A DNA stretch of 64,000 nt from Triops longicaudatus (taxonomy: Eukaryota > Arthropoda > Branchiopoda > Notostraca > Triopsidae). Below the pieces are notes generated by a model. It did no database searches, was not told the origin of the DNA, and was given only the letters and a program-made list of their open reading frames with translations. The stretch spans positions 206,271 to 270,270 of the forward strand of contig JAGQDJ010000062.1 in assembly GCA_022885665.1 (NCBI GenBank), given 5' to 3'. The position numbers and the translations under genes were made by a program. Positions 13,301 to 25,797 of this stretch are shown here, piece by piece. How positions within the stretch are numbered: position 1 is the stretch's first letter; every line of letters begins with the position of its first letter.

Positions 13301-14527
13301 GGATCAGGGCAAACGTCTTCTAACGATTCGTTGTGCTTAGGCAGGGCGGTATTGTTAACCATCGCAACAATAGCGACCGATAAATTAACCCGCATTGCAT
13401 AAACGTTGGCAAAACCCAAAAATCCCAACAAAGCGAATACATGACGCGTGCCAAACCATTCTAAAGTAAAGAAAATACGGAATTAAAAATTATTACATAC
13501 TTGTTGAAGGGCGTTTTGCAGCAAATGAATTTTTATCTGATCAACAACAAAGGAATGCAAATACCCAGCTTCGTTTTTTCGAGTAAGGAGCTTGATTCTC
13601 CACTGTCTTGGTCTAAAAAGGGGTCTTCCATAGTTATTAAGGTTTTAGTTAAGTACTGGGGCCTAATCTACGCTAAACAAAATAACAGGAAATAAAAAGA
13701 AAGTACTGATTTTACGCCCACATCTGTTTTCCTGCCATCGTGCTTGTTTGTTTCCATGCAGCGGTGGCGCTACGCGCGCCAAAATTCAAATCTGATTATG
13801 AGCTTTGGAAGGGTAATTTGCAAAGACAATACGTTCGTTGCAAATTTTGGACAGAAAAATATACGCAAATTATTATAAAAATGATTTAAGGACAGTAATG
13901 TAGCAACGGCGAGAATTTGTTACGCCTAGAGCCTTTTTGTGACGTCACGGTTATTTCGCGTGAGCAGTAGCGGTAGCACGCCAAACTTCAAACTGAAGAT
14001 GCCACATAGTTTGGGAACCGCTGTTCTACTCGGTATGTTCAAGCTTAATTTGTAAACCCACACTAGAGAAACGGATTAAGGGCAAATTATTAAAAGCCTA
14101 TGAAAGTCTCTCAGTAGCATTCCGGGCATTTAATTACTGACACGATTTGTAACTCCTGATATGCAAACTTTTAGCGCTTCCTTTGAATTCAAGGAAAGCA
14201 ATATACGGACTAATCGCCAAAAACCTTTTGATCTAGAGATAAATTTCTTCAGGAGACCATGCCAGACGTAGAAAAAAAGGCCTCTTATCTGTTACAATCG
14301 AAATTCATTAGAATTCGCGATGAGACCCCACTTAAATCAACGACCTGAATTGACTCTTGTCGTTAACATTTACCAGATCTGGCTACAATACAAACTAATT
14401 GGAAACGTGAGTACAACGTTCATAAGGATGTTCGTGTACGAATGAATATTCATAATACCACGACACACGCACAAAAAAACTTGCCTAGTTCTTTGTCTTC
14501 TTGCTTGTTATCAATTGGATACTCCAT
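10359..14527 (-). CDS. SLC17-family anion/sialic-acid transporter (sialin-like)
   Basis: Major-facilitator transporter of the SLC17 family (sialin/vesicular glutamate transporter group), expected to move organic anions across lysosomal, vesicle or plasma membranes. Ten exons on the minus strand: 14485-14527, 13267-13460, 13158-12925, 12698-12611, 12322-12105, 11964-11809, 11712-11580, 11379-11138, 10623-10491 and 10405-10359. They sum to 1488 nt, giving 495 aa, the family's usual length. Diagnostic parts are the N-terminal FANVYAMRVNLSVAIVAMVN segment, a lumenal loop with N-glycosylation sites, GSFFWGYVVTQIPGG in TM2 and the TM4 segment VTFPAMNTMIAKWAPP. The C-terminal half includes ASEYAGTLFGITNTFANVCGF. 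The tail is acidic (ENDSDEEDLPPGALN). The short first exon has an acidic sorting-like stretch (DNKQEDKEL) and joins only if intron 1 is a GC-AG intron (G|GCAAGT donor). The exact substrate cannot be told from sequence. Confidence 0.9.
10781..10848. promoter_or_regulatory. Three exact TATCGATA motifs inside an SLC17 intron
   Basis: Exact copies of the palindrome TATCGATA lie at 10781-10788, 10802-10809 and 10841-10848, within the intron between SLC17 exons 8 and 9. The motif equals the DRE element bound by DREF at insect housekeeping promoters (family knowledge). The cluster could mark an internal or antisense promoter; that role is inference. Confidence 0.45.
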
Positions 14528-15378
14528 TGCGTAAAACAATGGAAGCGCACAACAAAAGCACCAAAAATCGCGCAATTATGCAACTTCTACACGTTATGCC
14601 ATCAAGTGAAACTGCAAAAAGAGTCCAAAATGGAATAAGAGTTCTTAATTATGTGCACAATCACTTTCTAAAACTTTTTCCGAGAGTCTCCAGACGAAAT
14701 ATTTAACTAAGAAAGCAACAGTTGAAAATTATTTTAGAAAGTCATAAATTTTCCGTCCGGATGTTTAACCACGGACGTTAAAAATAAACTGAGTCACAGG
14801 TCGTAAAGGGTCAACGGAGTAAACCTGGTTTTAAAGGTCACGAAGGTCTACAGGAGAAAGAACTGGTTTGTTCATATTTGGGCATTATATGGCAAAATCA
14901 TTCTTCAAAAATTTCCTGGAGGCAGATAATCGACATCGACTTATTGGTCATTAATCCTTCGAACACGCCCTTGTAGAGCCTGGTTTGACCTGGCCGTAAG
15001 TTCACAAACTTAGGGTGCTTTCACACCTGAGGGTTAAGGATTATAAAGCCTTTAACTTGTTGTGAAATTCAGGACGCCATGGTCTTTCGGTAACGCAACT
15101 CGGATTTCATATTCAATGTGTGTGATAAGGCTTTTCCCGCCATTTCAATCTTATTGACATCAGTGCTGTGTAACGATTTGTTGATATTGTAAGAATAAAT
15201 CGATATCTTAAGGGTGGGGCTAGGAATCGATTGATATTCCAGTCACGCCTCCGTGTTTTGGATACACACCGAAAAGACAACAAAGAAATTCGGTGTAAAC
15301 CATTCTGGTTGCGTGTACATTTAGCGAAAACACGACGAATTAGCAGATTGCTTGACTTGCCCTTCCATTGCTGCAGCA
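14528..15378. promoter_or_regulatory. Shared head-to-head promoter region of SLC17 and INPP5F genes
   Basis: The 851 bp between the divergent start codons contain no other coding signal. Near the INPP5F side are two ATCGAT words (about 15199-15206 and 15226-15233), related to the DRE core. The placement implies a divergent promoter with both leaders inside it. No TATA box is convincing. Confidence 0.4.
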
Positions 15379-18300
15379 ATGGATCAGTTGCCTGTTATAG
15401 AACTTCTAGAAACCGATGAATATTACATTTTCCATAAGCAAGAACACAGTTTATGGTGTTGCCGCAAGACGGGCCAATTAGAGTGTCGAAGTGGTAATTA
15501 ATCTATTTGTTTTTTACTATCGTTTTCATTACTAACTATTATATTTCAGGCTGGGACTTAACGGCTGCCAATGATCCACGATGTATCGGCTTGGTATATG
15601 GCATTATTGGCAAATTTAAGTGCTTTCCAGGTAAATATATAAAAATTAATAGAAATCTTATTTTCTGAGTTTTTGTTTGTTTGTTCTCGTTGCTTTTAGA
15701 ATCTGAGTCGTCGCAGCTTCTAGTCATTGAAAGATGTGCAGCCGTGGGCAACTTGCCAGGCCAAGATGCCATGATCTACAAAATTACTCAAGTGGCCCTC
15801 CTTTCTTTAAGTATAGAAGCTTCGCCTTGGCCTTTAGATCTCCTTCCTTGTTCCAAACATTCCGCACACGATTTTGGCACGAGACGCAGTTTGCATAAAA
15901 CGTGGGGTACGCTCAAATCCGCCACCCGTACCCTCAAAAGTACCACAGAAAAAGCCGCAGCGTTGGCAACCGGCCAAGTACGTAACGACCTGCTGTATGT
16001 GACGACTTTGTCGCAAAAAGTCGTCCCATGTCTCTCTTAATTGAAAAGTTAATTAACTCTTACACTAGTTTATATAACTCTAAACAGCTCATTTTTTATT
16101 TTATTATGTCGTTAGAGATATTGAAAGCTGTTTCGTCTCTTAAACTGAATTTAATTTTTTTTTTAAATATATATTAATGTTTTTTTTTTTATCCGGGAGA
16201 ACATTCACATTCACGAGAAGCTTTTAGGACATTTCCCAGCATTGCGGGCTTAAATCCGCTAGCCGGGCCGAAAGCGGGCCCCCTTATCCGCACTCTTATG
16301 CTTTGCGTGAGTTCTGACCCGCGTTTCGGTTTCACTGCAAACTTGATCTTCCAAGCAAAGGAAAGCATAGGGGAAATAAAACCGGCAAAATAAAATAAAT
16401 GTAGCAAATAAAAAAAAAAATGGTACCTTGATTTTATTATTAGAAGTCCGCTAAAACTAAAAGTTCTCATCTAGATATTAAAGAGATGCTATTATAGGTC
16501 GGTTTCGTGGATAGAACGGAACAAAGGCTCTTGGAAGAAGTGTGTCGCTTGTTCAATGGCACCGATTCGTTCTATTTCTCACCTCGAGGCTTATTAACAC
16601 ACTCGTTGCAGCGATTAGCCTTAGCCAATGAACAAACCAACAGTCCACCCAGTATTCCCGTCTGGCGGAGAGCGGATTCGCGTTACTTTTGGAACGCAGC
16701 TTGGCTTAGAGATCTCATCATTCAAGATAGTCCACATATCGATGCTTGGATTCAGCCTGTTATCCAAGGTTATATCCAAATTGAAGAAGTAAGCCTTATT
16801 TTAAAAAAATGAACCCAAAATTTTGGATAACATATTTATTTATTAGATTACCATTCCACCCTGTAGTCCAGTACTGTCAACCGATCCTTGCAAGCCTTTG
16901 ATATTAGCCCTGATTAGTCGACGCAATGTGGGCCGTGCTGGCACACGGTACCAACGAAGGGGCGTGGACGAAGACGGTCACGTGGCCAATCACGTCGAAA
17001 CGGAACAAATTCTTTCATGGGGAAACCATGTTTTGTCCTGGGTTCAGTTACGAGGCTCGATTCCCGTGTACTGGAGCCAAACCGCGGGCATTAAATACAG
17101 CCCCACACCCACTTTAGACCGTGGTACGTGTTAGTACCACTTATTGCGAATATTCAGTATTTTTTTAATTTTTAAGTATAATTTTCTTAATTTTTAGTTG
17201 TATTTATTTGTCTTTTGACTTTTTTCGTTTGTAGTTTTTATATTTCTCATTTTTTATTGCCTATTCTTTGAATATTAACTGTAGGATTATTAAGAAGATA
17301 TTTCTTATGTATTTTTTATTTCATTGCAGAAGTGGGAGAAACGCAGTTAGCGTTTGCATTACATTTGGACCGCGAATTGGCGTTTTATAACCGGTTAGCG
17401 ATTGTGAACTTGGTATCGGACACGGGCCCAGAACGGCTGATCGGTCGGAGTTTCCTGGAACACGTGCTGCGGTACGATTCGACGCGTTTGATCTACGTCG
17501 CTTTCGATTTCCATCAACAGTGTGGGAAGCTCAACTTCGACAAGCTGAATAAATTGACCGACGCATTGGAAGAAGTTGTTAGAGACTACGGTTTCACGTG
17601 GCGCGATACCAAAGGCAATATTTGCATCCAAAAAGGTGCCGTTCGCGTGAATTGCATGGATTGCTTGGACCGAACCAACGTAGTACAGGTAAATATGCCT
17701 TTTTTAAATCTCAATCGAAAATACTTCACAAAATGGACTAAGTTTACGCCTTCAAAAAGAAAAAGACTTACTTCGTGATAAATACAATTAATGTCGATTT
17801 ATTAATTTAAAAGTTCATTTTCTTACGTTTTGTTCATTCTCGTGCAGACGGCGTTGGGAAAGTTGGTATTGGAGCGGCAGCTACCGAAATTGGGCGTGGG
17901 TGTATCCTTGAACGAAGCTCCATTAGGTCCTTTATTGAATTCCGCTCTGCAGTCACTCTGGGCCAACAACGGTGACGTACTCAGTCGACAATATGCCGGC
18001 ACCAATGCGTTAAAAGGCGATTTTACGCGCACGGGCCAGCGTAAGTTCACCGGGATGGTCAAAGATGGCGTTTACTCCGCGAACAGGTGAGCCTTTGTGC
18101 CTGCTGCATCCTTAAATGCCGTACTTATTGACATTGTGGTCTTTTTGGGCGAAAATAGTGCACTAACGAAGTTTTTTTTATAGATTCTGAATTTATAGTT
18201 TTTTAAGTTAATTGCTTGTATTTAGCGTCATTCTCGCATTTTTCGGTTTCAAATAGCTCGAATTTCGCGCCATAACACGTCCGTAAGCGTATTAACACGT

Positions 18301-19624
18301 GTTTCTTCTAGAAGTTTGCAGATTATTGCATATTTCTAATTTTTTCTGTCGAAAAATGGGACGTTTCAAAGTTTACAAGCACCTTTTGTTGGTTTGGCGC
18401 CAAAAATTGGCGTCTCTTTTCATGTTTTGCGCCACAACATGATCGTATAGCATTTGGACGCTTATATCTGGTACTAATTTCTAAATTAGTGCATTACCGA
18501 GTTTCTTTTAATACGTGTCTTTTATTCATACAACACAATTTCTAACAAAACCGTGCTCGTTTCTCGTCAGGTTTTATGTAAACCGGTTCAAGGACGCCTT
18601 TCGTCAGCTAGCCATCGATTTAACCCTGGGTTTGCCCCTCCCACCCGACTTGGTAACTACTTTACAATCTGCGCAGAACAAACGCCAAGCGCGGGCGCAG
18701 CAAAAGGCATTGTCCTTAACCATGCGCATGCCCTCTTCTTCCTCCAACACCGAATCCGACAACGAATCATCCGACGAGGTGGAAGCCCCCATCATCATTA
18801 ACCCTCGACAAGCCATGTTACCGCCCCGGGCGCGACGCTCCTCCCAGTTATCCATTTCCGAAGGTTTTTTGCCCGTTTGCGGCATTTTGGCCGTGCAAAT
18901 CAAGCCGGCGCGCAAACCGAACCTCTTGCGCCACCGTAGCTGCATGGCCATCTTGTGGCCTACGGCTAAAGCCCCGCCCACTACGTATAATTACAGTTCG
19001 CTGAGTGCTACGCCTGAAATTCTTATCAACGGCGCCGATTTGGACGAAGACGATTATTCCCACGTGCAGCTGCGTCGTACCACCAAACAATGGTCGCATT
19101 CTTCAGAAACTATCGGCAGCCAATCAGAAAGCACGGCTGGTACGCTGACCGAAAGTAGCAGTTCGCTAGGCGTGGCCAAGAGTGACAAACGCTCGTCGTC
19201 GGAATGCGATTTGCCGAACTTGAGTCTCAAGAATTCGCACAGTGAGGGGGCGCTGCAGGCGTTCCAAACGAATTTGAAGGGCGGTAACGTAAACCCCGCC
19301 CCTACTAGTCAAGCCCCGCCTCCTAACTTGTTTTCTTTGGGGAAAAATAACGTTTTGAGCCTGAAAAAGGGGTTCAACCTCGGGGGCGTGGCTTTAGCTA
19401 ACGCGAAAAAGATGGTCGTGGGTAGTAAATTGGCCAAGGGCGTACAAAGTATTGGCGCCAATTTGGATCCGAGGAAATTAAAGGGCGCAGCGGTGAAAAT
19501 GAGCCGCTTGGCCGATGTGACGTCACAGATTAATAATGGCTGGTCCAACCAAGCGCGTGAACAAGACGAACGCATACATTTGTTGTTGGGCGTGGCTGTA
19601 AACACGCCCATTATCCAGTTATAA
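15379..19624 (+). CDS. INPP5F: SAC2-type phosphoinositide phosphatase (INPP5F)
   Basis: Sac-domain phosphatidylinositol 4-phosphate phosphatase, which in animals acts on early endosomes and endocytic recycling. Eight exons: 15379-15493, 15550-15630, 15700-15977, 16498-16788, 16847-17123, 17330-17688, 17848-18086 and 18571-19624. Total 2694 nt, 897 aa, all phases consistent. The catalytic CX5R motif is CMDCLDRTN with Cys456 and Arg462, matching the known SAC2 position closely. Upstream landmarks include FYFSPRGLLTHSLQR, RYFWNAAWLRDL, RRNVGRAGTRYQRRGVDEDG and NHVETEQI. After the catalytic core comes NALKGDFTRTGQRKFTG, then the hSac2 homology region. The C-terminal about 250 residues are Ser-rich low complexity ending in a Lys/Gly/Ala-rich segment. 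That tail is much shorter than vertebrate INPP5F (over 1100 aa by family knowledge). The start is the first in-frame ATG (MDQLPVIELLETDEYYIF), where family members begin. Confidence 0.93.
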
Positions 19625-21747
19625 GGTATATCAGCTAGGTTAAGTAGAATTTAAATGGAAATAATTTAAAGGAAAATTCTTAAAAAAATCTATAAATGTT
19701 CGGAAGTTCCGTTAAAGTCGTTTTTTTTAAATAAGTAAAATTATCAAAAACTAAAAAATTAAAAAGTTTAGTAAAATATTTAAGCGATCAGAAATTTTTT
19801 AAAATTTTAATAATATTATTTCATAATTTCGTTGTTTTAGTGTATTTGAAATACTAAAAGAATTCTTTTGTTGAAACTGAATTAGATTTTAATGTTTTGA
19901 ATTTCTTTACAGGTTAAACTTCATTCTTGGTGCAAGAATTCAACAGTAAAGTACGTAGTCTAAAGCGTAGCTCATTAAAGAAATTTTGCAAGTACTAATT
20001 TTTGTTACTTGTAGGGAAACAGTGCTTCCGCATGCAAGTAATGTAGAATTGAACCAAAGTTGTGTGTATTGCTGCCGTGGCTTGTGTTTGTAGGAACTTT
20101 TTGAAGCTTGCAAATGAAAACGTCATTTTTTTTCTTTTAACTTATCAGCTAAATTCTCGTATAGTATTATTCTTGTTATGACAGAAGTAAGCTGTGCAGG
20201 CTCAGGGCTCTGGTTTCTAAGCTTTGAAGATCTTTTTAACAAAAACCTCATATTCATTCCAAGCCATTTTTTCAACATAGCAAATCGAGATAGAAAGATA
20301 TTTATTTTACTGCTGCTAGTCTCTTATACGTTATGAGACCGTGTTTCACCATAAGGTTTGATTCCAAGTAAGCTTTTGTTAAATAATTGTGTTGCTAGAT
20401 GGCGTTACGGGTATTCTAGTGTACTGCCATTGTAGGTTTTGAGGTGTTGGTAGAAATGTCAAAGTTTTTCACGCTTCAATAGACTTGTGCACTTGTTTGA
20501 CTTCCTTAGCACAGCCTAGAATTGTAGTGATATTATGTTCCTAAAACAGTAGTTGTAAGTCAACTGGAAACAACAAATGACAGCATGCAGTAAATGGCGG
20601 ATAATGTTGTTTCGCCATCTGGTGACATTAGAAAGAAGCTTACTTGGAAACAAGCCTTATGACGCGTCCGAACGAAATTTTTAATTCTAAAAAAATAGGA
20701 ATTGTTAACTTGACGTGAAATAGAACAAAGAGACACACAAACTATAACTATTTATTCCCAGTTTTGTAAACTTTATTCCACTTGTATGGTCAAAATCTGA
20801 AAGCAATAGATACAATTCGTCCTGTATTCGTGTCCGTTAATCAATTAGTTCTGTGTTTTAAGTTTTCAGACTCTAAAGTAATGTAAATCTGAAAGTTAAA
20901 TACATTACGATTCTTGCAAACATTGATTTAATCGAAAATGGCGAAAAAAAAGTGTTTTTAAAATTTTGTTTATTTTTACATTCATTTTGTATACATATGA
21001 GTACACTATATTGGACTTCGTTGTATTTTATTGCTGTGTTTTATAACTATAACAATATCTCATTTGTAGTTCTTGTTAAATTCTCTCCACTATATATTCT
21101 AACAACTTTTAAAGTACTGAAAAATTTCCATTATTAAAAATTTGATTTAAAGAAAAAGTTGTGAAAAATGTAGAAAAATCTTTTTAATTGCTGAAAGGTA
21201 GGAACAACTTTTCTACTTTATAGAAAACGTACTTTAGCTTTGTTTCCTTTTTATTTGTTTATTTTCGCCGAAGCTGTCCACGGTCTTTTTTACGGCCCCA
21301 TTATGGAATCGCCTAAACAGTTTTCCTCGATAAGGAATGCGAAGCTGTGCCCATGCATGGTGTTTATCTCGTTATCAGCGTACTCTGCTTTACTGCTCTT
21401 TTCCTTCGGGTGTTATGTGGGTTTCGTTTTCCCATAGCTAATCATCATCACTTAAAACTCCGTCGCCTTTTCTCTCGCGCTATCCAACAACCCACCCAAT
21501 GTGGACGGAAACAACCCATAGCCCGTTATCATCGCCGCAGGGCAAGCCAGATCTCCCCTGTTGGGAAATCACTCACACACAAGCTTTCGGGCTCAACAAG
21601 CGTTTTGGCGTCTGTGCACACACTTGTTCATTTCACAGTGACTCATATAATTTGTCCATATTTTGCGTGTGAAAAAAAAATATAAAAAATCGCGCATCGA
21701 GAATTTTAAGAAGTTCACAGAAAATACAGTTTTAAAAAGGGTCAACA
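19625..21747. other. Intergenic region after INPP5F
   Basis: AT-rich with no recognisable gene. It should hold the INPP5F 3' UTR and, on the right, the leader of the membrane-protein gene at 21748. Two short words form an inverted pair: GCTAGATGGCG at 20394-20404 and CGCCATCTGGTG at 20613-20624. Confidence 0.5.
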
Positions 21748-23700
21748 ATGAAGACCCGTGTTAAATACATGCCACAGTACCCACTGTCGGCCGCTTCGTC
21801 CACCAATACCACCAATTCGTTCGACACGGAATTCGTGGGCCAGAAACGCGCCCAGAAAGCGGCGTACATCCGTTTGTGTACCTACATAGGTGTCACCTTG
21901 AGCGTGGTGGCGCTGATTACCTGCTCCGTCTTGTTCATGCTGCTGCTGAGCAACACTAATCCGATGACGCAACAGAGCCAAGAAGTCCAAGACTTGAAAG
22001 ACCAACTGGAGTTCCAAAACCAACGCTTGCACCGTATGCAAAAAGAATTGCAGTTTATGCTCTCCCGCCAAAAAGTAAGTGGCGCCATTGTGGAAACTGT
22101 TGATTGTTTCAATTTACTTTCAGTTGAGTTCGTAACGTAACAACAATGATTAACAATGATAAAGTGTTACAGAACGCTTAGACATTTTTTTTTTATTTTT
22201 TTGGGTACAATGAATCACGGTTTAAAGTGCTTTAGAGGAAAAAAAGTTGTTAAATTTCCAAGAAGTTGTAAAGCCGTTAGATTACGTTTCAATGTTTGAT
22301 AAACATAACATGAGACAGCTCCTAACGTTAGAGCAGTATCAGTTTTCGTGGGTTAAACTGTAAAATTTCATTATATGAAAGCCGATGCCCCCTAGCACCT
22401 TTCTCTTTAAGACAAACAATGGCTTAGCGCAAAAAATAATGATTTTTTTTTGTATTGGTTCAAGTCTTCATGTTACGTAGAAATAAAAAACAAAATTTAA
22501 AACGTCTTAATGAAGTTCGTATTTCATTCTAAAGCAACTGTAATCTTAACCTTTGATATCCCGACGCAGTCGGTACATTTATCTCGAGATAAGAATGAAA
22601 TGTCTATTTGGTTTGGCCTACATAATGTCCGTCTTTCATTCAGCGCAGCTGATAACTCAGAAGTGGCTACCACAGTTCTCTAACAGCAACGACAACTTAA
22701 CTTATTGATACAAATGACTGCCAAGGAAATTCTAGTTTATTTATATTACAAATGCTTCGGTAATAAATTATTTGTTGTTGCATGGGATTTTTTTTTCTTT
22801 TTTCGAAAAAAGAAACAATTCAATTCTAACCGAACATATCTAAATACAATTGGTGATGTCGTTTACTGTAATTATGAATTAACGTCTCTAGAAATTTCAG
22901 TTTCATTCGTACCTTAAATATTCCGTTTTAAAACTTGATCACATGTCATTGGACGTGACTGTAAATATTAAAAAAAAAATCTAAACCTACACAAAAATGC
23001 AAGGCAGCGTGAAGTATCGATGGTTTAAAGAGCGTTAATAATAACTATTTGGGCAAATTGCCACTTGTAGACCCAAGAAGCTAAAGAAGACAGCGTGCGT
23101 CGTTTGGAGCGTTTGTTTAGTGCCGAAAGCCGTCGCGATTGGTCTCAAGTAAGCGCCTTGATCAATTCACCGCCCGCGTCGCCAGCGTCGGGCGTCCAAA
23201 CCGTTTCGCAGCGCGCGTTCGCTGGCTTAAACCCTGAAGAAGACGGAGACGACGATCAATCCGAAGAAGACGACGATGAGGAGGAGATTTTGGTTTTGCA
23301 GCCTGACGTCGTGGTCGACGTTAACGAATTGCCCTTGGCGCCACCAAATAAGCGTCGCGGCGGCAGCAAAGTGTGGCCTTCCTTGCCTTTGGCGTCGTTA
23401 AGCGACGGTCAACAAGAAACTCTGCCGCCTTTGCCTGAACTGAAACCCGAGGAGCAACAACAGGGGGCTGTCGCTCAAGAACTGACCAACTCTGAAACGA
23501 ATGAGACGGAGGAAAGCGAAGACGAAGAGGAAATTGAGCCCGTGGTTGAGAATAAGGCTAACAAGGTCGAATTGGACGAAGAAATTGAAAGCAATGTGGA
23601 GGAAGAGAAAGACATCCAGGCTGAAAATACTGTAACGCAAAAAGAGGGCAGTGATTCGAGAACTGAGGAAGAAGCTGATGATTCGGAGGAAGAAGATTGA
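21748..23700 (+). CDS. Small single-pass membrane protein with acidic C-terminus
   Basis: Two exons, 21748-22074 and 23071-23700, join in phase 0 (957 nt, 318 aa). The first ends with a GTAAGT donor. Residues 1-42 are polar and basic near the membrane (QKRAQKAAYIRL). One hydrophobic helix follows at about 43-67 (CTYIGVTLSVVALITCSVLFMLLL), then a predicted coiled coil (EVQDLKDQLEFQNQRLHRMQKELQFMLSRQ) that continues across the exon junction (TQEAKEDSVRRLERLF). The remaining about 180 residues are strongly acidic, with Glu/Asp runs such as EEDGDDDQSEEDDDEEE, and the last residues are DDSEEED. With no cleavable signal peptide and a basic N-side flank, a type II orientation is likely. I do not recognise a family. 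The organisation suggests a luminal or extracellular Ca- or protein-binding acidic domain, but that is inference. Confidence 0.75.
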
Positions 23701-24831
23701 AAGAACATAAGAAATTGCCCTGAGAGTTAAATTGTCATCCAGAAAAGAGGGAGGAGCTTTGCTTAGTGTGTCAGATTGGTAAATTCTGGTCAAAATAGTC
23801 TTACTGGAAGAGACAGAAAGAGAAGAAAGGGTTATTAAAGTTACCTGTATTATGAATCAATTGGTAGCTAAAGTGCTAATCATGTTAAAATAGTTTAATA
23901 TGGATTTGTGTACTAACGAAACAAGCTAATAAACAAATGATTATAGATAACAGCAGTTAAGGGAATTGTTGGCTCTTACTGTCTTTACCAAATTCACTAG
24001 TGTCATCTACCAAAGGCGTGGAAATTACAAATCCGCCATTAGACGGTGACAAATGCAATCCTTTCACATCGACCAACAAAGAAAAGGCAACGGAATCTCA
24101 GCGGAGCCTTATGGCTCTTTCCAGTGTTTTAGTGTGTAATGGCGAAATCTGCCATTATAAGCTAAAACAACTGAGGGCACCGAAGAGCACGTTATGGAAT
24201 AATGTTCTTCTCAATAAAAACGACCCAAACTTTGCTAACCGCACGCCATTTGTAACTCAAGCGTGGGTTGCGGGTCAAAAACGTTCAACAAAGATTGGTG
24301 TGAGACAAAGCTTGGCATAAGCCGTGGCCTTAGTACACGGGAGCTTGTTTCGGTCGTTTTTTTATTGAGAATTAGCTCTTTTCACTAGACGAAACTTCAT
24401 TGTTAGGACACGGAAAATACATGACGAACATTGCAAGTTTATAGAAAATATATTCAATTCTGTGAAATATACAAATGGGCAAGTAGATTTAATGTGTGAT
24501 AAAATCAAATTTCAAGTCAGAATACAACTTTTACGATTATTGTCAATCGCTTTTTCGGCCCTTAATGCTGATTGGCTGCGGTACAGTGACGTAACCTTTG
24601 GAAATTCAAAGCGACCACGATGGCCTAACCTTTTTCATAACCTTGCTTCAAACGGGTAAAATTTCTTCCGACGGGACACTACTATAGGCCTGTCCATTGG
24701 TTGAACTTTGTTGAACGCGTAGTTCAGCTTTCGTGGTTCGCGGTTCGCGTTTCAGTCTGTACTGTTATTCCCCCAACGCAAACAAAGCCGAGAGTTTCAC
24801 TCAAAAGCGTGTTAAATTTAGTAATTTCACC
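23701..24831. other. Intergenic region before BUD31
   Basis: Contains the 3' UTR of the acidic membrane protein and the BUD31 promoter and leader. An open frame at 24000-24320 has no ATG start and no recognisable similarity, so I do not call it a gene. Confidence 0.5.
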
Positions 24832-25683
24832 ATGCCGAAAGTGCGCACAAGGACTAGAAAACCTCCTCCAGAAGGCTGGGAGCTAATCGAGCCTACGTTA
24901 GAAGAATTGGAACAAAAAATGCGCGAAGGTAAACTCCACGCTTTTTAATCTGACTTGCATTGTTAATTTTTTTTATTATTTCACAGCTGAAACTGAATCC
25001 CACGAAGGGAAACGAGTAGTTGAATCCTTGTGGCCCATTTTCAAGATTCATCACCAGAAATCTCGGTACATTTATGACCTGTTTTACCGTCGTAAAGCTA
25101 TCAGCAGAGGTAAAATTAAATTTAAAAAAGACAATGTAGCTTCTAATTGCCGTATTTACAGAACTGTATGATTACTGTCTTCGCGAAAATATTGCTGACA
25201 AGAACCTGATTGCTAAATGGAAGAAACAAGGCTACGAAAACTTGTGCTGCTTGCGCTGCATTCAAACCAGAGACACCAATTTTGCCACCAATTGCATCTG
25301 CCGTGTGCCCAAAAGCAAACTTGAAGAAGTAATTTCTCGAAAAAATAGTATTTTTGTTTTCCAGGTTCCCTGACGTATTTCTCATTGCTGAAACTTTAGG
25401 CAATCGTTAAAAATTCATTCTAAGCCTTTTCTTTAACTTAAAATACATTTTCAGTCGCTTTTTTAGTTAAGAGCGAAAATTCTAACGATAAATTTTTTAA
25501 GAAATAATAAACTCATGTAACGAGATTTTTACAGTGTTTTTTCACAGAATCTGACACGTCTGAAAGTTTTACATTAGAGTTTTCGTTAAATTAATTAAAT
25601 TTTTAAGTAACTCCTTTTTATTTTCATTTCAGGGTCGTATTGTGGAATGCGTCCATTGCGGTTGTCGCGGCTGTTCCGGCTAA
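24832..25683 (+). CDS. BUD31: BUD31 (G10) spliceosomal protein
   Basis: Nuclear protein of the activated spliceosome (G10/BUD31 family). Four exons: 24832-24928, 24987-25109, 25162-25328 and 25633-25683. They total 438 nt, 145 aa; the human protein is 144 aa. The family's highly conserved blocks are all visible: MPKVRTRTRKPPPEGWELIEPTL, KRVVESLWPIFKIHHQKSRYIYDLFYRRKAISRELYDYCL, and the Cys-rich C-terminal zinc-binding region with ENLCCLRCIQTRDTNFATNCICRVPKSKL and VECVHCGCRGCSG. The introns are short (52, 58 and 304 bp). The stop lies 114 bp from the stop of the convergent CRLF3-fusion gene, so their 3' UTRs probably touch or overlap. Confidence 0.97.
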
Positions 25684-25797
25684 TTCAGTCAACATTCGTA
25701 TTTTACTGAAAATTTTTTCCCTAAAAATTAAGTTTGTCGGTTTTTGTGGTAAAAAAAATGCATTCTTTTTGTAAACCGTGTTTTTAGAGTTGGCCTT

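Noticed and set aside
24000..24320. 106-codon open frame between the acidic membrane protein and BUD31
   Set aside because: It starts from GTG, has no recognisable similarity and no splice partners. It is probably chance in 3' UTR/intergenic DNA.
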